Shown piece after piece: positions 43,450 through 55,338 of a stretch of DNA of 64,000 bases. Each line of letters opens with the position of its first letter. Position 1 is the first letter of the stretch. The position numbers and the translations under genes are program-made. The notes beneath the pieces are model-generated. The model made no database searches. It worked only from the letters and a program-made list of their open reading frames with translations, and was not told where the DNA came from. The stretch is from Trichosphaerium sp. ATCC 40318 (lineage: Eukaryota > Discosea > Flabellinia > Trichosidae): NCBI GenBank assembly GCA_038496445.1, contig JALMLS010000577.1, forward strand, positions 248,001-312,000, read 5' to 3'.

Positions 43450-46400
43450 TTAAAGGTTGTCTATACACAGTTGCGCTACGAGTGTAAACAAATCGCTTAC
43501 ATTATAGCCTATTTTAGAGCTGACTTCAATACCTTCAATCTCATGCCGCAAACAAAATTCCTTGGTGGGGTTACACGCTGTTTAAATTCAAAAAAGCTTG
43601 TTTATAAACGAACCTCTATATCCCAAGATGGTACCATACGATCAGCGGCAAGATCAGCTTTGAGTAAAGCAAGAACAATCACAATACTTTCAGAACCATT
43701 TCTCGCAACTTGATTCTTCCATTTTGACACGTGTTGCCAACCTACGTGCTTGTTATTAATTATTGAGAAGTGAAAGAACGTGGTGATTGATTAGTCAGGT
43801 TGGAAAGAAAGTATTGGGTGTTGGGTTGATTGAGTAAATTTTTTTTTCACAAGTTTTTTTGTCAAGCTTTTTGGGTTGTGTACTTGAGTAGCATGTTAGA
43901 TCGCAACAAATTATGCAAGCGTTGACTTTTTCAAGTGCAAGAGTATACGGTGGATTTGCTGTATTCTGAGAATAGTCTTTCTAGAAGGTAGTGGTGTTTT
44001 AAATAAGAAAAACTCAATTCGTATTCCGTACTATTTTGAGCCATATGGCGGAATTGGCTATCCTCACTGTAGTAAAATTCTAATGTAACAATAAGGTGTT
44101 AACGTCGAACTAAGTTTTTTTTATGCAGGGTGCAACAAGCTTTGTCGACGTTGAGAGGAAAGCGAAAAAACAAAAAAATTACACGTGCCATATCACCTCT
44201 TGTAACGGGAGACTTATATGCTCCTTTACACATGCTGTCAACTAGTGTAGTTTTACCTTGTATTGTAGTAGTTAATAAGATAAAAGAATAGATATATGCG
44301 GCTTGTGATACATACCACTTTGAGGAGATCCTGTGACCACAATTGAAAATGAAAACTGTGCAATATCTTTGCTTTGTGAAGAAAAAAGCTGCTTTATACG
44401 AGTCAATCTAGATTTTTTATAAGACCATGTCTTAGCTCTAGAAGGCTCTCTTGTATGAGAAGACTTTGGAATTCTCATAGATAACGTTGAAAATGAGTTA
44501 AGCCGTCGAACATCATTAGAAGCACGAATAATCCACGAACTTGTTACTTTTGAAAAATAGTCACGTTCGTCTTCTAAGGAAGAAACTAAATCAGTACAAC
44601 GAAATCAATGGATAATACTCAATCTAGTTCATGGTGTTCGATCCTTGGTGAAATTAAACCGTGTTTCACCAAGGGATAAACGCCATGGTCCAGATTGGCC
44701 TTTCCGCAGTAAAAAGTGGAGAAGTTGAAAGATAGCATTTTATATGTTGTATCGTACTATGTCTGAGCTTCCTTTCTAATGATACTTTTCGCCCACATAT
44801 CAATGCAAATGTCCGACATACCCATGCCATAGCAACAAGATGTGTTGAAAGTGGAATGAAAGATATGACACGTTCCCAAACCTCAGTTGGTAAAGGCGAC
44901 GAAAAATAAGTTTTAGCTGCTCCTTGATTCTTTACTAATAATTGCTCCATTACTCTATTTTCAAGATGCCTTGCTATATCAAGAGGTGTACCATCTACAC
45001 TCTAATAGACCGAGTATAAATTAGGTATAAAGGATGAAAATGGAGCTCACTTGTTCTTCAAGAAGGTACTCAAGATTATTTCGTTTGACGTATTTTACGA
45101 GAACCTTCATCACATGCGGAGACTTTCTTCTGGCTGCCTATTTTTTTAAAAACGTTGTAAAACATGTAAAAATTCAATATCAATTCAATGACATATTGTA
45201 CTTACACAATGTAATGCAGTCTCTCCAGTGCTATATTTTTATTAATACAACACAAAAAAAACGAAATTTCGTATTACTTACTTTGATTGACATGTTATAT
45301 CAATTCGCTTAGCAAGCAAGTACTTGACAACAAACGCATTACTACGTCGGGCCGCACAATGTAAAGGCGTTTTACGGGTATCTTCAGTACGTCCGGCTAC
45401 TTTCGCTAAAATTGACTTATTTAGAAGTTATTTCTCTTTGTCACACGTGTACCTCTCAGGAAAGCGTCGTATATTTTTACAAAAGCTTGCTTTTGCTTTG
45501 ATATTCGTGGTCTAAACCCAGCAAATGTCCATAGAGTATCTCCTACTCCAGAACGTGTTATTTTAGCGTTTGTTACTATAACGACGAGCATGTCAAGTAT
45601 AGTATTTTTGTTTGATGTGTTTGAGAACAATAAGCTGACAACATGTTCTAGTAGTGATCCTTTTAAGTATTGATGATCGAATATACAGTTGACGTCTATT
45701 TGTAGTTGCAATAGAAAATACTTTAAGAATCTTTCATCACCTAATCAGACTAACACGTGAGTAAAACAATAATTTAAATGCTTAATTTTTTTTTGAATGC
45801 CTTGTTGTATAGCCGTTAATGCCATTGCTCCCTTTTCGTTTCTTGAAAGACGTATTGGATCATTAAGTACACTGCTCAACTCTTCAATTTCATCTAGTGC
45901 AGTATTATCCTTATTAGCGGCTATACACATCAGAGGACATAGACCAAGCCTAAATCCAAATCAAAACTCTCAAATTTCTCTGTAACTGGCGTACTTATTC
46001 TTTTTACCACGATTTGCACCTGCTTTAAGTAACCATCGAAAATATGTGTAATCTCTTTGATACAAAGATAAATGCAACGGTGTATCGCCTTTACGATTCT
46101 CAAGATTGACATCAACACCTTCCAAAAAAGTGTCAAAAAACCCACAAAAAACATCAGAGAACTTTGCAGTTTGTTTTTTTTATTAATCACGTGCCGTTTT
46201 CTATTAATGTTATAAATAAACGTCTAGTGACTGATCTACCCTCGCTTGAAGGCCAAAGCATTAAAAAATGCAACGCATTATTCCCTGTACGGTCATCTAT
46301 CTTTAAAGGGCTTTGACCTTGCATTACTAACTCTCTTGCAACGTCCAACTGACCTTCAACGTGTTCATAATTGTAATAATTGTCTTTTATGTTGTCAAAT

Positions 46401-46484
46401 ACAATTACCTGATTGTAGTGCATCCAATAAAGAAATACCATTAGTTATACCTATTCTGCTATAGTGCGTTGTGAGTTCATTCAT
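43450..46484 (-). CDS. ankyrin repeat - F-box - Ras-like GTPase fusion (paralogue A)
   Basis: ATG at 46484 (MNELTTHYSRIGI), stop at 43450-43452. Exon 1 is 46484-46409, exon 2 is 46353-46195, and the next begins at 46118 after a GC-AG intron; later exons are placed only approximately. Order of modules: ankyrin-type repeats (GNNALHFLM, KGDTPLHLSLY, KTPLHCAARRNAFVVKYLL, GTPLDIARHL), an F-box-like segment near 44800-44880 (SSPLPTEVWERVISFIPLST, then WVCRTFALICG), and a Ras-superfamily-like domain. Its P-loop VVTGSPQSGKTTLVDS is intact (GxxxxGKT). The switch II DxxG cannot be found, and the base-specificity motif NKxD reads LLKADL (VIVLALLKADLAADR). The end is EVSSKIGYNVSDLFTLVAQL. F-box proteins normally serve SCF ubiquitin ligases. 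A closely related gene follows upstream (47078 to about 50000). Confidence 0.75.
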
Positions 46485-47077
46485 TCAAGCACATGTTGAT
46501 TTAACCTCGTGCGCGTTGGCGCTAGAAAAATATCATTATCATCTGTTTTCGTGGATTGGGTACTCCTGGACTCTAAAAAGACGCATTCAGAGGGCGTTTA
46601 GAGGGTTTTTTGGAATAAATATTCAGTTCACTCTGTTTAATGCACCTTTTTTCCAATCTTTAAATGTGGAAACGTGCCAAGCCATCCAAGTCAAAAAAAG
46701 CGATTAAACAACAACGGTGGAATGACTAAATATTTTTATTGAAAACAAAACACGTGTTGACTTAACCGTATGTGAATTTCATTGTGTCAAAGTAAATGTA
46801 TAAAATAGGTGATGCATTCGATCTATGTATGTATATATACTTCTCAACTCATGAGAGGTTCTGAAAGCACTTTAAACGAAAATACTTTATCCTCCTGACT
46901 GACATTAAGAAAAAAAATGCGAAAGTTTTTGTCCGGACGTTGTGATTTGGCTGCAAAAGGCTCTCGCGATTTACCCATTATTACTCGTAATTTATAATTT
47001 GCCATAAAGCCGTAGCGGCTATGACGTTTTTACTGGTGGGGAGAAACAAGAGTCTGGTGAATGTACATTTTCTTATG
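46485..47077. other. intergenic between tandem paralogues
   Basis: 593 nt between the paralogue A start and the paralogue B stop, holding the A promoter and B terminator. One CACGTG lies near 46752. A plus-strand ORF at 46471-46707 overlaps the A start codon and has no supporting feature. Confidence 0.5.
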
Positions 47078-49982
47078 TTAAGATGAGGAATTTTCTTCAT
47101 CTTCCGCGTTATCCAAGTATTGCTGTGCTACTATAGTGAAAATATCGTTCGTATTATAAGATGTCTTTGCACTTGCTTCAACAGCGCATATTTCAAGCTC
47201 TTTGCAAAACTCCTAGTTTCAACAATATGAGATAGTTTTTGCGAACAAAGATAGTACCTTGATCTCTTTTGGCATCACTTTTCGATCACTGGTAAGATCA
47301 GCTTTGAGAAGTGCTACTAAAATACCACGGGGATCCGCGAAGTATGTTACTTCCTGCAGCCACTTTTTAACATTAATCCAACCTAAGTGTTTACGCAAAC
47401 AATAAGAAAAAAACTAGAATCCAGAGCAAAAAACTCGAAAGAAAAAAATGCGAAAGATGAGTTCAAATATTGTACACCGGCACTCTGATGTAAAATGAAG
47501 GACGTAATAATCAGGGTAAAACTAACCACTACACATACATATATTTTTACGAGGATAGGTATTAATCAAACCTTTGGAGCCAAGAAAAATCAATTTCGAA
47601 AAAAAACCTCAAAAACTGTATCTTTGTTTCTCTTAAAAGCGTACTTTGTTCTTGTGTTATGTCACAGCAAACAATACAACATGAAATACCACGATACCAT
47701 ATCGTATTGTGATGTTTAAAAGGCGTAAACTTTGGCTCAAACTATACACCATAAACAAAATAACAGAGAGTCTTCTTTCACTTACTATATTTAATTTAAC
47801 CTTTCTCTGACCAACTACCATTTTCTTTGTTGTTGTTATCTATCGTAAAAATCAAACTCAAGTCATAAAAATATATACGTACACAGTCTCTTGAAGACTT
47901 GAGGAAGTTAGCAGAGAATTTGTCCGCACAAAACCGTGATACAAGTTGAGATTTTCCTTTTTTTGATTAGCAACAAGTCTTTTCACAATGTTTCTCGTAC
48001 CACACCCAGGATCGCCAAGTACGACTATCTTTATTACTAATTCTTCATCACTATCTCTATCGTTTATTGGTGCTATTGGAGGGTTGTCTGTATCTTTCTT
48101 CTTTGCTAAACCTAACCATGATTTCATTGCTTGCTTAGCCGTCTTTTTACTTGGAGATGTAGGCACACGTGACCGTGATTCTAAAATAAACGATAAGAAT
48201 TACGTGTTATACAATTATAAAACGAGTTGTTAGTACGTACCAATCTCAACAAGAGTCTCAATTGCATGTGGAAGCCATGCAGTCCTTCGTTTGTATCCAA
48301 AGTAAATACCTATTTTTTTATCAATGAAACACATTTACCTTTGTGCTTTACCGTCTCTCACCTTCTTTACAATATTTTGTGCTATAGAACTTATTACTTA
48401 AACTAGAGAATGTTCTACAAGTCCAAGCCATTGCAACTAGACTACTTGAAAGTGGTAACATCTCAAAAACAATAGTCCATATTTCAAGAGGCAAATATGA
48501 ACTGAAATATTGATTTGTTTTTTTTGGTGTATGTTTCTGTAGCAACATCACAAGTTTCTCGTCACCTTCTTTACTAATTTCTTTCGCTATATCTAAGGGA
48601 GTACCATCTATACCCTATATAATAAATGAGTTTGATATTGGTCCAATGATACAACAGTAGAAGTTAACGTACTTCTTCAAGGAGCAAAAAATTAAATCGA
48701 GCTTGCTCCACATGTTGTAGCAGAACTTTCATTATTTTTACAGATCCGCGCCTTGCTGCCTAATCATACCTTAAAATAGTTTCGAGTTATCTCACATACA
48801 ACATGTAGAGCTGTTTCACCGGACCTAGGGATTTGGGTGAGAACAAGCGCAGTATGATTTTTTGGAGCTGTACCTCGTCCTTTTTTTGATATCAAATCCT
48901 TCTGTTAGGAGGTGCTTCACAAGGAACACATAATTATGTTTGACAGCAAGGTGAAGTAACGTTTCTTTCGTTTCATCATCTCTTATATCACGTGACACTT
49001 AACGTGTCAGCAACTACTTAAAAAAAGGCGAGGTACTTGAAAGCATTTGTTGTAGAATCTGTATTAATGCTCTTTTTTGGTATGAGCTTACTGGCATGCA
49101 TGTCACAAGTATCAATGGCGCTTTCCCAATACCACAACTCTTGAGATTGGTGTTCATTATAGAGAGTAAAATATCGTATAAAGCATCACTGTTGTTATTT
49201 CTTAGGTACATAGTTGCATGTTCCAAAATAGTCATTGAAGAGCCGTTATGTTTATACGTTGCGTTTATATCAAGTTGAAGCAATTGTAAGCTTTTTTTAA
49301 CTATTTCAACAAGGCCTAGGCGAACATGATCAGCGAAAGTTAAAGGTAGGTACAAACCTCGCTCAATTGCGTGGAGGACGATTACTCCTTTTTCAGCAAG
49401 TGTCATACCTGGTACAGAACAGTTTAACAATTGCTGATCACGTGCGTCGACAATAAAACTTACGGTTATTTATTGTTGTTCCTGATAATGTAATATGTTT
49501 TCTAGTATCCCTGTTTTGCAGCACCCATTCCAGTGGCGATAAACCAACACTGTATAAAAATGTGAATGCATTTTCAAAATAAAAATAAGGCCAACAAAAA
49601 AGCCGTACCTATTCGGCTGTAAACCGTCAGCGCCTGCCTCCAACAACCACCTAAAACACTTGATATTACTCTTGTATAAACTCATATGCAACGGTGTATC
49701 TCCAGAAGCGTTACCAAGGTTTATATCGACTCCTAAAACATTCCATAAAAAAGAATACTCAAACAACTCATAACTTTTCTTGCCTGACGATAAGAGTAAA
49801 TTGAATAACTCTCGCGCTTTCTCTATCGAGTCTCTATCATAAACCCAATACGAAAAAGCGTGCATGCTATTGTTTGAATTGTTGTCAATAAAAAGTATCA
49901 CGTTTTTGTTTGATAAGAGATGCTCAACATTGTCTAAACCACCTGGACAACATCTTAGAAAAAAAAACCGAGAACTATCCAC
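47078..49982 (-). CDS. ankyrin repeat - F-box - degenerate Ras-like GTPase fusion (paralogue B, 5' end unresolved)
   Basis: The 3' exons are firm (transcription order): 48614-48362, 48309-48241, 48180-47885, 47839-47786, 47741-47645, 47382-47258, 47212-47078. They run without a phase break from F-box (SSYLPLEIWTIVFEMLPLSS, then WTCRTFSSLSN) into the GTPase-like domain. Upstream are ankyrin-type repeats (SGDTPLHMSLYKSNIKCFRW and relatives); the first exon and ATG beyond 49982 are not resolved. In the GTPase part the P-loop reads VVLGDPGCGTRNIV, so the nucleotide-binding Lys of GK(S/T) is lost. No DxxG is present, and NKxD is replaced by VALLKADLTSDR. The SAK motif is kept (VEASAKTSYNTNDIF). 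It is therefore probably a pseudo-GTPase. The tail is acidic (DNAEDEENSSS). Confidence 0.75.
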
Positions 49983-50674
49983 AAAAAAAAACCAAAACTA
50001 AATATATCCTCGTTACCTCGCTTTAATTCCTTATGTAATTGTAATCCAAGGGTAGAATTGGAACTACTGTTGCTCCCTCTAGGCGTAGTAGTTCAATGTA
50101 ATGTCAATAAATTTTTATGTACGCTGTCGCGTCTGTTTTGATATTCTTAAGTCTCGGATTGGTTTTTAATCGCTGTAAAGCTAAAAAATCTATTGTGGCG
50201 ATTTAACACCTTTCAGCAATTACTCTTTTTGTGTCGTACCTGCGTTATACAATATACGTCGATTACTTTTATAATAACACCACTGTGTTTCCATGGCTAT
50301 TGTGTAAGCACGTGTTTTCAAAATAGGACTTAACGTTTGTTGATAATGACACTGCGAAACTTTCAAGTGCACCTTGCAGATTTAAAACAAGTGCTTCTTT
50401 ACATGTTCACACGTCTTTCCACCGTTTGTTTTATCTATATCATCACACAAACACTTCGGTCCAATAGCACAAGTATCTTACAGAATCTCACAGATTGTCT
50501 TGAGAGATAAGTGTTTATTTCAACGAAAAGAAAGAGAAAAGGTATTGATGAGACTACGATTACACTGATATTACACCTGCCATTTATAGCTACTTGGATA
50601 CATCACGTGGTTTCAAATCAAAAGGAAACAGTACTTTTTATTAGGGTGCACTGTTTAGTGGTTACATTTCTTGT
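49983..50674. other. region upstream of paralogue B
   Basis: About 690 nt. The first ~110 nt probably contain an additional 5' exon of paralogue B: an open frame with SSNSTLGLQLHKELKRG, donor GTAACG near 50016. The rest has no gene that I can support. CACGTG palindromes lie near 50310 and 50605. Confidence 0.4.
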
Positions 50675-51833
50675 CTATTCTCTACTAAACTCTGTTTCTC
50701 CATCAGTTTGTCTATGAGAAGACACTGGAGCCTTGGTTACGGAACCAGGAGCAGGTGTGGCAGGCTCACAATCGCAACAGCAAGAGCACTCAGCCGTTGT
50801 TTTAGTGATAATACCACTATCGCAACAACCAAGATCCATCTCAGTTACAGATGTTACTTGACAGCCACCATAGTCAGCAACAACAGGAAAACCCAAGGCA
50901 ACACATTGACTAGTAAAACATGAGTAAAAAAAACAGAAAAAAAATCACAAAGCAAAACAAAAGCGTACGCTGCACAATCGTCTTTGGCATTTTGAAGCGG
51001 ATCTTCAGCGTTAGGCTCATTTCTACAATTCACAGAGCTACCAGTACCAATGAGAGGTTTACGGCAAGGTTTTGGTTCACATGTGGAGCAGTTGGTGTAT
51101 GCGAGCATGAAGCCATTTACAAGCTTTGTGTTTCTCAAGTCAACAACAAGAGTGTTTACGCCTGGTGCCAATGTCAAGGTGAAAGTGGTTGCAGCGTTAA
51201 ATCCAGTTGAATGGTAAGCACAAGGCAAAGTGATGAGTTGACCGTTCAAAGTAGCTGTAGCAATGTAGTTGTCAGCCCAACATTTTGCAGTGATTGAAGC
51301 GCCTTCACAATCTGGAGCTGTAAGTTCAACGTTGTATTCAAAGTTCGTGAAGGTTAGGGCACTGGAACTTGGAGCGCTAACCCATCCTGCCTGTTAAAAG
51401 AAATTAGAACTGGGTAGTCTTATTGTTTGTCTTGAAAACGTACTGGAACTGGGAAACTGGCTGGGTTAACCCAACTGTTGTCGTTTAGTACTCGTGAATT
51501 GCAACATTGGTTTGGCGCTACATTGTCGTCCCAACAGTTGTTGAATCCAGGATGTGGACTACCACAAATACCCCAATGAGAATCTCTTGAGGATAGGCCG
51601 GAAGGTAGTAATGAGAAATCGTTGGCGACACCTACAAAAGAGGGTTAGTCTTTGGCAAAAAAGGAACGTTGACAACAGTGGTCACTTTTAGATAATTCAC
51701 GTGAAATGTTAGAAATCGTACCTGTTGGATAAGCGCCGAGAGAAGTCAAGCATTCTTGCACGCCAGGTTCATAAGCAGCCAAGGCAAGAGTAGCAGCACA
51801 GACTAAGAGAAGGACAAGAGATGAGGTGTCCAT
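50675..51833 (-). CDS. secreted Cys-rich protein with galactose-binding-like fold
   Basis: Exons (transcription order) 51833-51722, 51631-51444, 51390-50969, 50909-50675; 318 residues. MDTSSLVLLLVCAATLALAA is a clear signal peptide. The middle (AKCWADNYIATATLNGQLIT, then FTLTLAPGVNTLVVDLRNT and NGFMLAYTNC) follows the beta-sandwich pattern of galactose-binding-like domains in secreted proteins: a Trp-Ala-Asp-Asn turn, LNG, and GxNxLxxxxxN. About 26 cysteines are spread along the mature protein, with a C-terminal cluster CSCCCDCEPATPAPG, indicating an extracellular disulfide-bonded protein. The end is Ser/Thr/Glu-rich. No membrane anchor is seen. A role in cyst wall, cell coat or food capture is speculation. 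Confidence 0.85.
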
Positions 51834-52560
51834 GAGGATTGATGATGTGAATAATGACAATAAAGGTGCAACGTTGACTAAGTCACTGCAACTTAAACAC
51901 TTCCGAAAACTATGCCACAGAGTGACTACAGCGCTGTTTACAGCTATTAAAACTTCAAGTGATTTTTTTCTAATATTGTTCAAAGAAATAGTACCCTCGT
52001 TCAGGTTTTTGCCCACTGTTGGGCACAATCGGTAACCAAAACCGAATACTGCATGAACTTTCCTAGCTGTTATTGTAGTTGAGTCTAACAACGCTGTTTT
52101 GGAGTGTCATAATACGGAAAAAATTGAGTTGTACTAGCGCAATCAGATGAGTCTTTTATGTTGTCTTCTGGACATGTAGAAAAATGCACCAAAAGCTATT
52201 ACCAACAGGACTGCCACATCTCCTTTTCTCAACGTGGCAAGAAAATAACACCGTAAGTTTCCTATTACATGCTGAGCACCATTGCTTTAAACGAGGAAGT
52301 GCTAATGCCATGCTTTGTTAAAAGTTAATTTCGAAGAAGCACTTGTGCTGTCTGTCTGAATTTTGATCCTACTGGCAGACAGGTGTACTACAGAATCGCC
52401 TGCGATCCTTTAGTTGGCTGGCAGTCTGATAAAAACCGATTTAGCTTCAAAACCAAACAAGAGATGGGCACTGATGGTAACTTTTCTTTATTTTTTTTTT
52501 CACGATGGAATCATTCGATCACGTGATGTAAATGCCGCAACAACTGTAATTATATAATTG
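51834..52560. other. intergenic, nothing recognised
   Basis: 727 nt between the secreted protein start and the NELF-B stop. CACGTG palindromes lie near 51704 (inside the first intron of the secreted-protein gene) and 52520. The small ORFs have no splice partners or motifs. Confidence 0.5.
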
Positions 52561-55260
52561 TTATTCAAACTCTTTTTCAATTAGAAAGTGCATCAATATT
52601 ATTGCTGCGTCATCCTTTTTTTGTCCTACGTGTTTCGCAGTGAATAGAAATTCAACTTCTTCTTTCAACATTGGAACAAAATTATCAGACTTTACTGGTT
52701 CTAATAGATTATCTACTACTGTTGCATTCCTGTCAAATGCGCATGTATGGACAACATAGTACATATACATCTTAAAAAAGAGAACATAGTAAGTAAGCAA
52801 GCAACCAAACAAACGAACAAAAAACATGAAAAAAAAAAAGAGAATTTTTTTTTTATCGCACCTTTAGTGCTGCGGCATTCTTTGAAATACACTCCACCAG
52901 ATCTTCGGGTATCGCCATTAACATACCACCATCATTACCTTGTATTATCTTAACCATACCAGGAAAGAATACTCTTGTTATATCCTTGCAAGGTGACAAC
53001 AACTCCTTGTAAAAAGAAGACTTGTTCTTTTTAGCTGACATGAGTTTTTTAACATTAACGCCAAGATGAAGCAGAATAGATGTATCCCTTAGTATCCTAT
53101 CTGTACTTGTATCTATACCTTCTTTTACACATGACTTAAGACGTTTTAAGTATGTATTAAGAAGAAGTGATATAACATAAGGGTCTCTAATAATCAAACA
53201 AACATCGTCCATATTATTTGTATCCCCAGTTTTAAACTGTTTGATTTGAGTCAAGATGTCGTGTAGTCTATTAGCTGATAGAGTGTCTTCTCGTAAGGAA
53301 GCGTCTAAAAGCCATGCGAATTTATGTAGCTTATCATCTTTGCATAACTAAAATATAAAGCACGTGAATAAACTGAAGAAATTTACAACTTTTGTTTTTC
53401 GAAATTTGTGAAAAGAAAACCATGTGAAAGGTTCGTACCTCGTTTGCATTATTATCATGTAGGTACATGAGTAATTGTCTACGAAGTGTTGGATATCTTG
53501 TATCTTCTGGGTTACTATAGAGAGTCCTAGTAAACTCACAAATCTTTCTATACAATCCAATGTTATCACCAATACATGTTGAAATCTCTTTTAAGCAATT
53601 GATATTCGCTCTCCTATTTTAACGAAGGTAAGGACCAAAAATCATCACGTGAAATTTCATTTCATCACGTGTTTTTGAAAAAGATAACAGAATCTATGTT
53701 TACATTTTCATACCTTTTACGTGGGTCTTTATGACCTCCAAAAGTAGCAATAAATGAGGGATGTCCACTTAATAAAAAAAGAGAATTCGAGCTTCTTATT
53801 TGATCTGAAGGATCACCCATTAGCGATATTGTGTGCTCTCTGAACAAGTCCTCGTTTATTTCCCATATAAAACGTTTCACCTATAACAACGAAACTTAAC
53901 AAAATTGCATAAAAGAGAATAGTATGAAGCAATGTGACGAAAAGGTTTGTAGATGCAAAAAAAAACCCCCAAAAAATGACGGATTAGGTTTTTTTTTTTG
54001 AATTCTGGAGCGTCCGTTGCTGTTTTAGAGGAGATTCTGAGCTGTGTGCACGTATACGTACCTCAAGTGGACAAGATTGATACAGTTTTACGTTATTTGC
54101 TAGTTGTAGGAGGTAGGATTTTGGAATTTGTTTGAGATTTATAGCAAGCTTCTTTAAAATAGCAGTTGCTATTGGTTGTAGCATGTCAAATGCAATGTAA
54201 GGGAATGTTGTACTTAGAAGCGGTAATAATCTAATATCTTTCGTTGGTTTAAAGCGTTTGAGAGCGACGTATTATTTTTTTTTCATTAAAAACCTCCAAA
54301 ATGGTGTGAGAAGGTGCACGTACTGTTCGCAAGGCGTCTCTTCAACCTTTTGTAGTAGCTTTGTTCTGACCATCAGTAAGATGCTGTGGTACACTTTACT
54401 ACGCTCTGAGCCGTGTAGATCTAGCAGTTTTAGGCATGCCATTGAACTTTCATAAGGTAAAGGGCGTCAGCAACGATTTTTTTTGTAATTCAACGTATCA
54501 TTTTCAGCTCCTATCCCATTCTCGCTCTGTAGTTGTGTAATAACAGTTTTTGGGTCTTTTTTAGCCAACTACGTACAAACGTTGATAAGAAGCTAATACG
54601 CTTATATGCATGAGCTACTAACCTCTTGGCGAATAAACGCTGTTCCTTTACCACCAATCATTTGATTTACAGATTGAAAAAGTGTTGATAACGTGCCAAC
54701 AGAGTCGTTTACGTAGTTTAAACAAATCTACAGAATTGGCTGGATTAAACGCTGCTTAACGGTAATTTAAAACAATTTTGACGCAAATTGACTCACATCT
54801 ATCCCGTGACGAGGCTTACAAGCGTTGGATCCTTGGTTGTACAAAACTTGATGGAAGGAGCAGAAAACGGATGTTATTGTCGCCACTGTGGTTCTAAATG
54901 GGCAAACGGACATTTTGAGAAGTATGTGCACTCACCTATACATTGCTGACAGGTAATAGACGCCAATTTCTGTTTCATTTGACAAATTGTGCTGGAAAGC
55001 ATCCTGGTACGTTTTTATCCGCGTGTATACGTTTAAAATGAGTGTCTCATTTGATTGTGCATTTCTAACATCCCCAAGAAAAGCACTCGGAAACGCCTTC
55101 CCTGTTTAACGGTGAGATATGCGCCAAATTAATAACGCCAACGCCCCAAACAGTGTACGTAGAATGTTTAATCTTCTCTTGTTTAAAAATACTCTAAGCT
55201 TGCATTTACGTTAAAAAACCCTTGCATGCCTTCCATACAACGCTTTTGTAAAAACCCCAT
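52561..55260 (-). CDS. NELFB: negative elongation factor subunit B (NELF-B/COBRA1)
   Basis: Eleven exons (transcription order): 55260-55210, 55102-54936, 54893-54797, 54727-54623, 54568-54495, 54446-54324, 54230-54062, 53880-53714, 53613-53439, 53347-52862, 52770-52561; 607 residues against 580 in human. Diagnostic stretches: PKTVITQLQSENGIG, LKLLDLHGSERSKVYHSILL, VKRFIWEINEDLFREHTISL, LRRQLLMYLHDNNANELCKD, HKFAWLLDASLRE, CLIIRDPYVISLLL and the C-terminal MYMYYVVHTCAFDRN. NELF-B is a HEAT-like helical scaffold that links NELF-C/D to NELF-E and helps hold RNA polymerase II at promoter-proximal pauses. About 105 N-terminal residues (MGFLQKRCMEGMQGFFNGRR and on) precede the part that aligns with human and are unexplained; start and first intron (55103-55209) are the least certain. 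Confidence 0.9.
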
Positions 55261-55338
55261 TGAATTCTAGTCAAAACAAATGAGATTCCTTTTCTGATCG
55301 TTTTTTTTCATTTATCAAAAATCGTTAAAAATCTCGTA

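Noticed and set aside
46471-46707. Plus-strand 78-codon ORF
   Set aside because: It covers the antisense of the paralogue A start codon and the promoter region; no motif and no partner exon.
52450-52480. Sixteen-base identity with actin coding sequence (AACAAGAGATGGGCAC)
   Set aside because: One such match is expected by chance in a window of this size, and the similarity does not extend.
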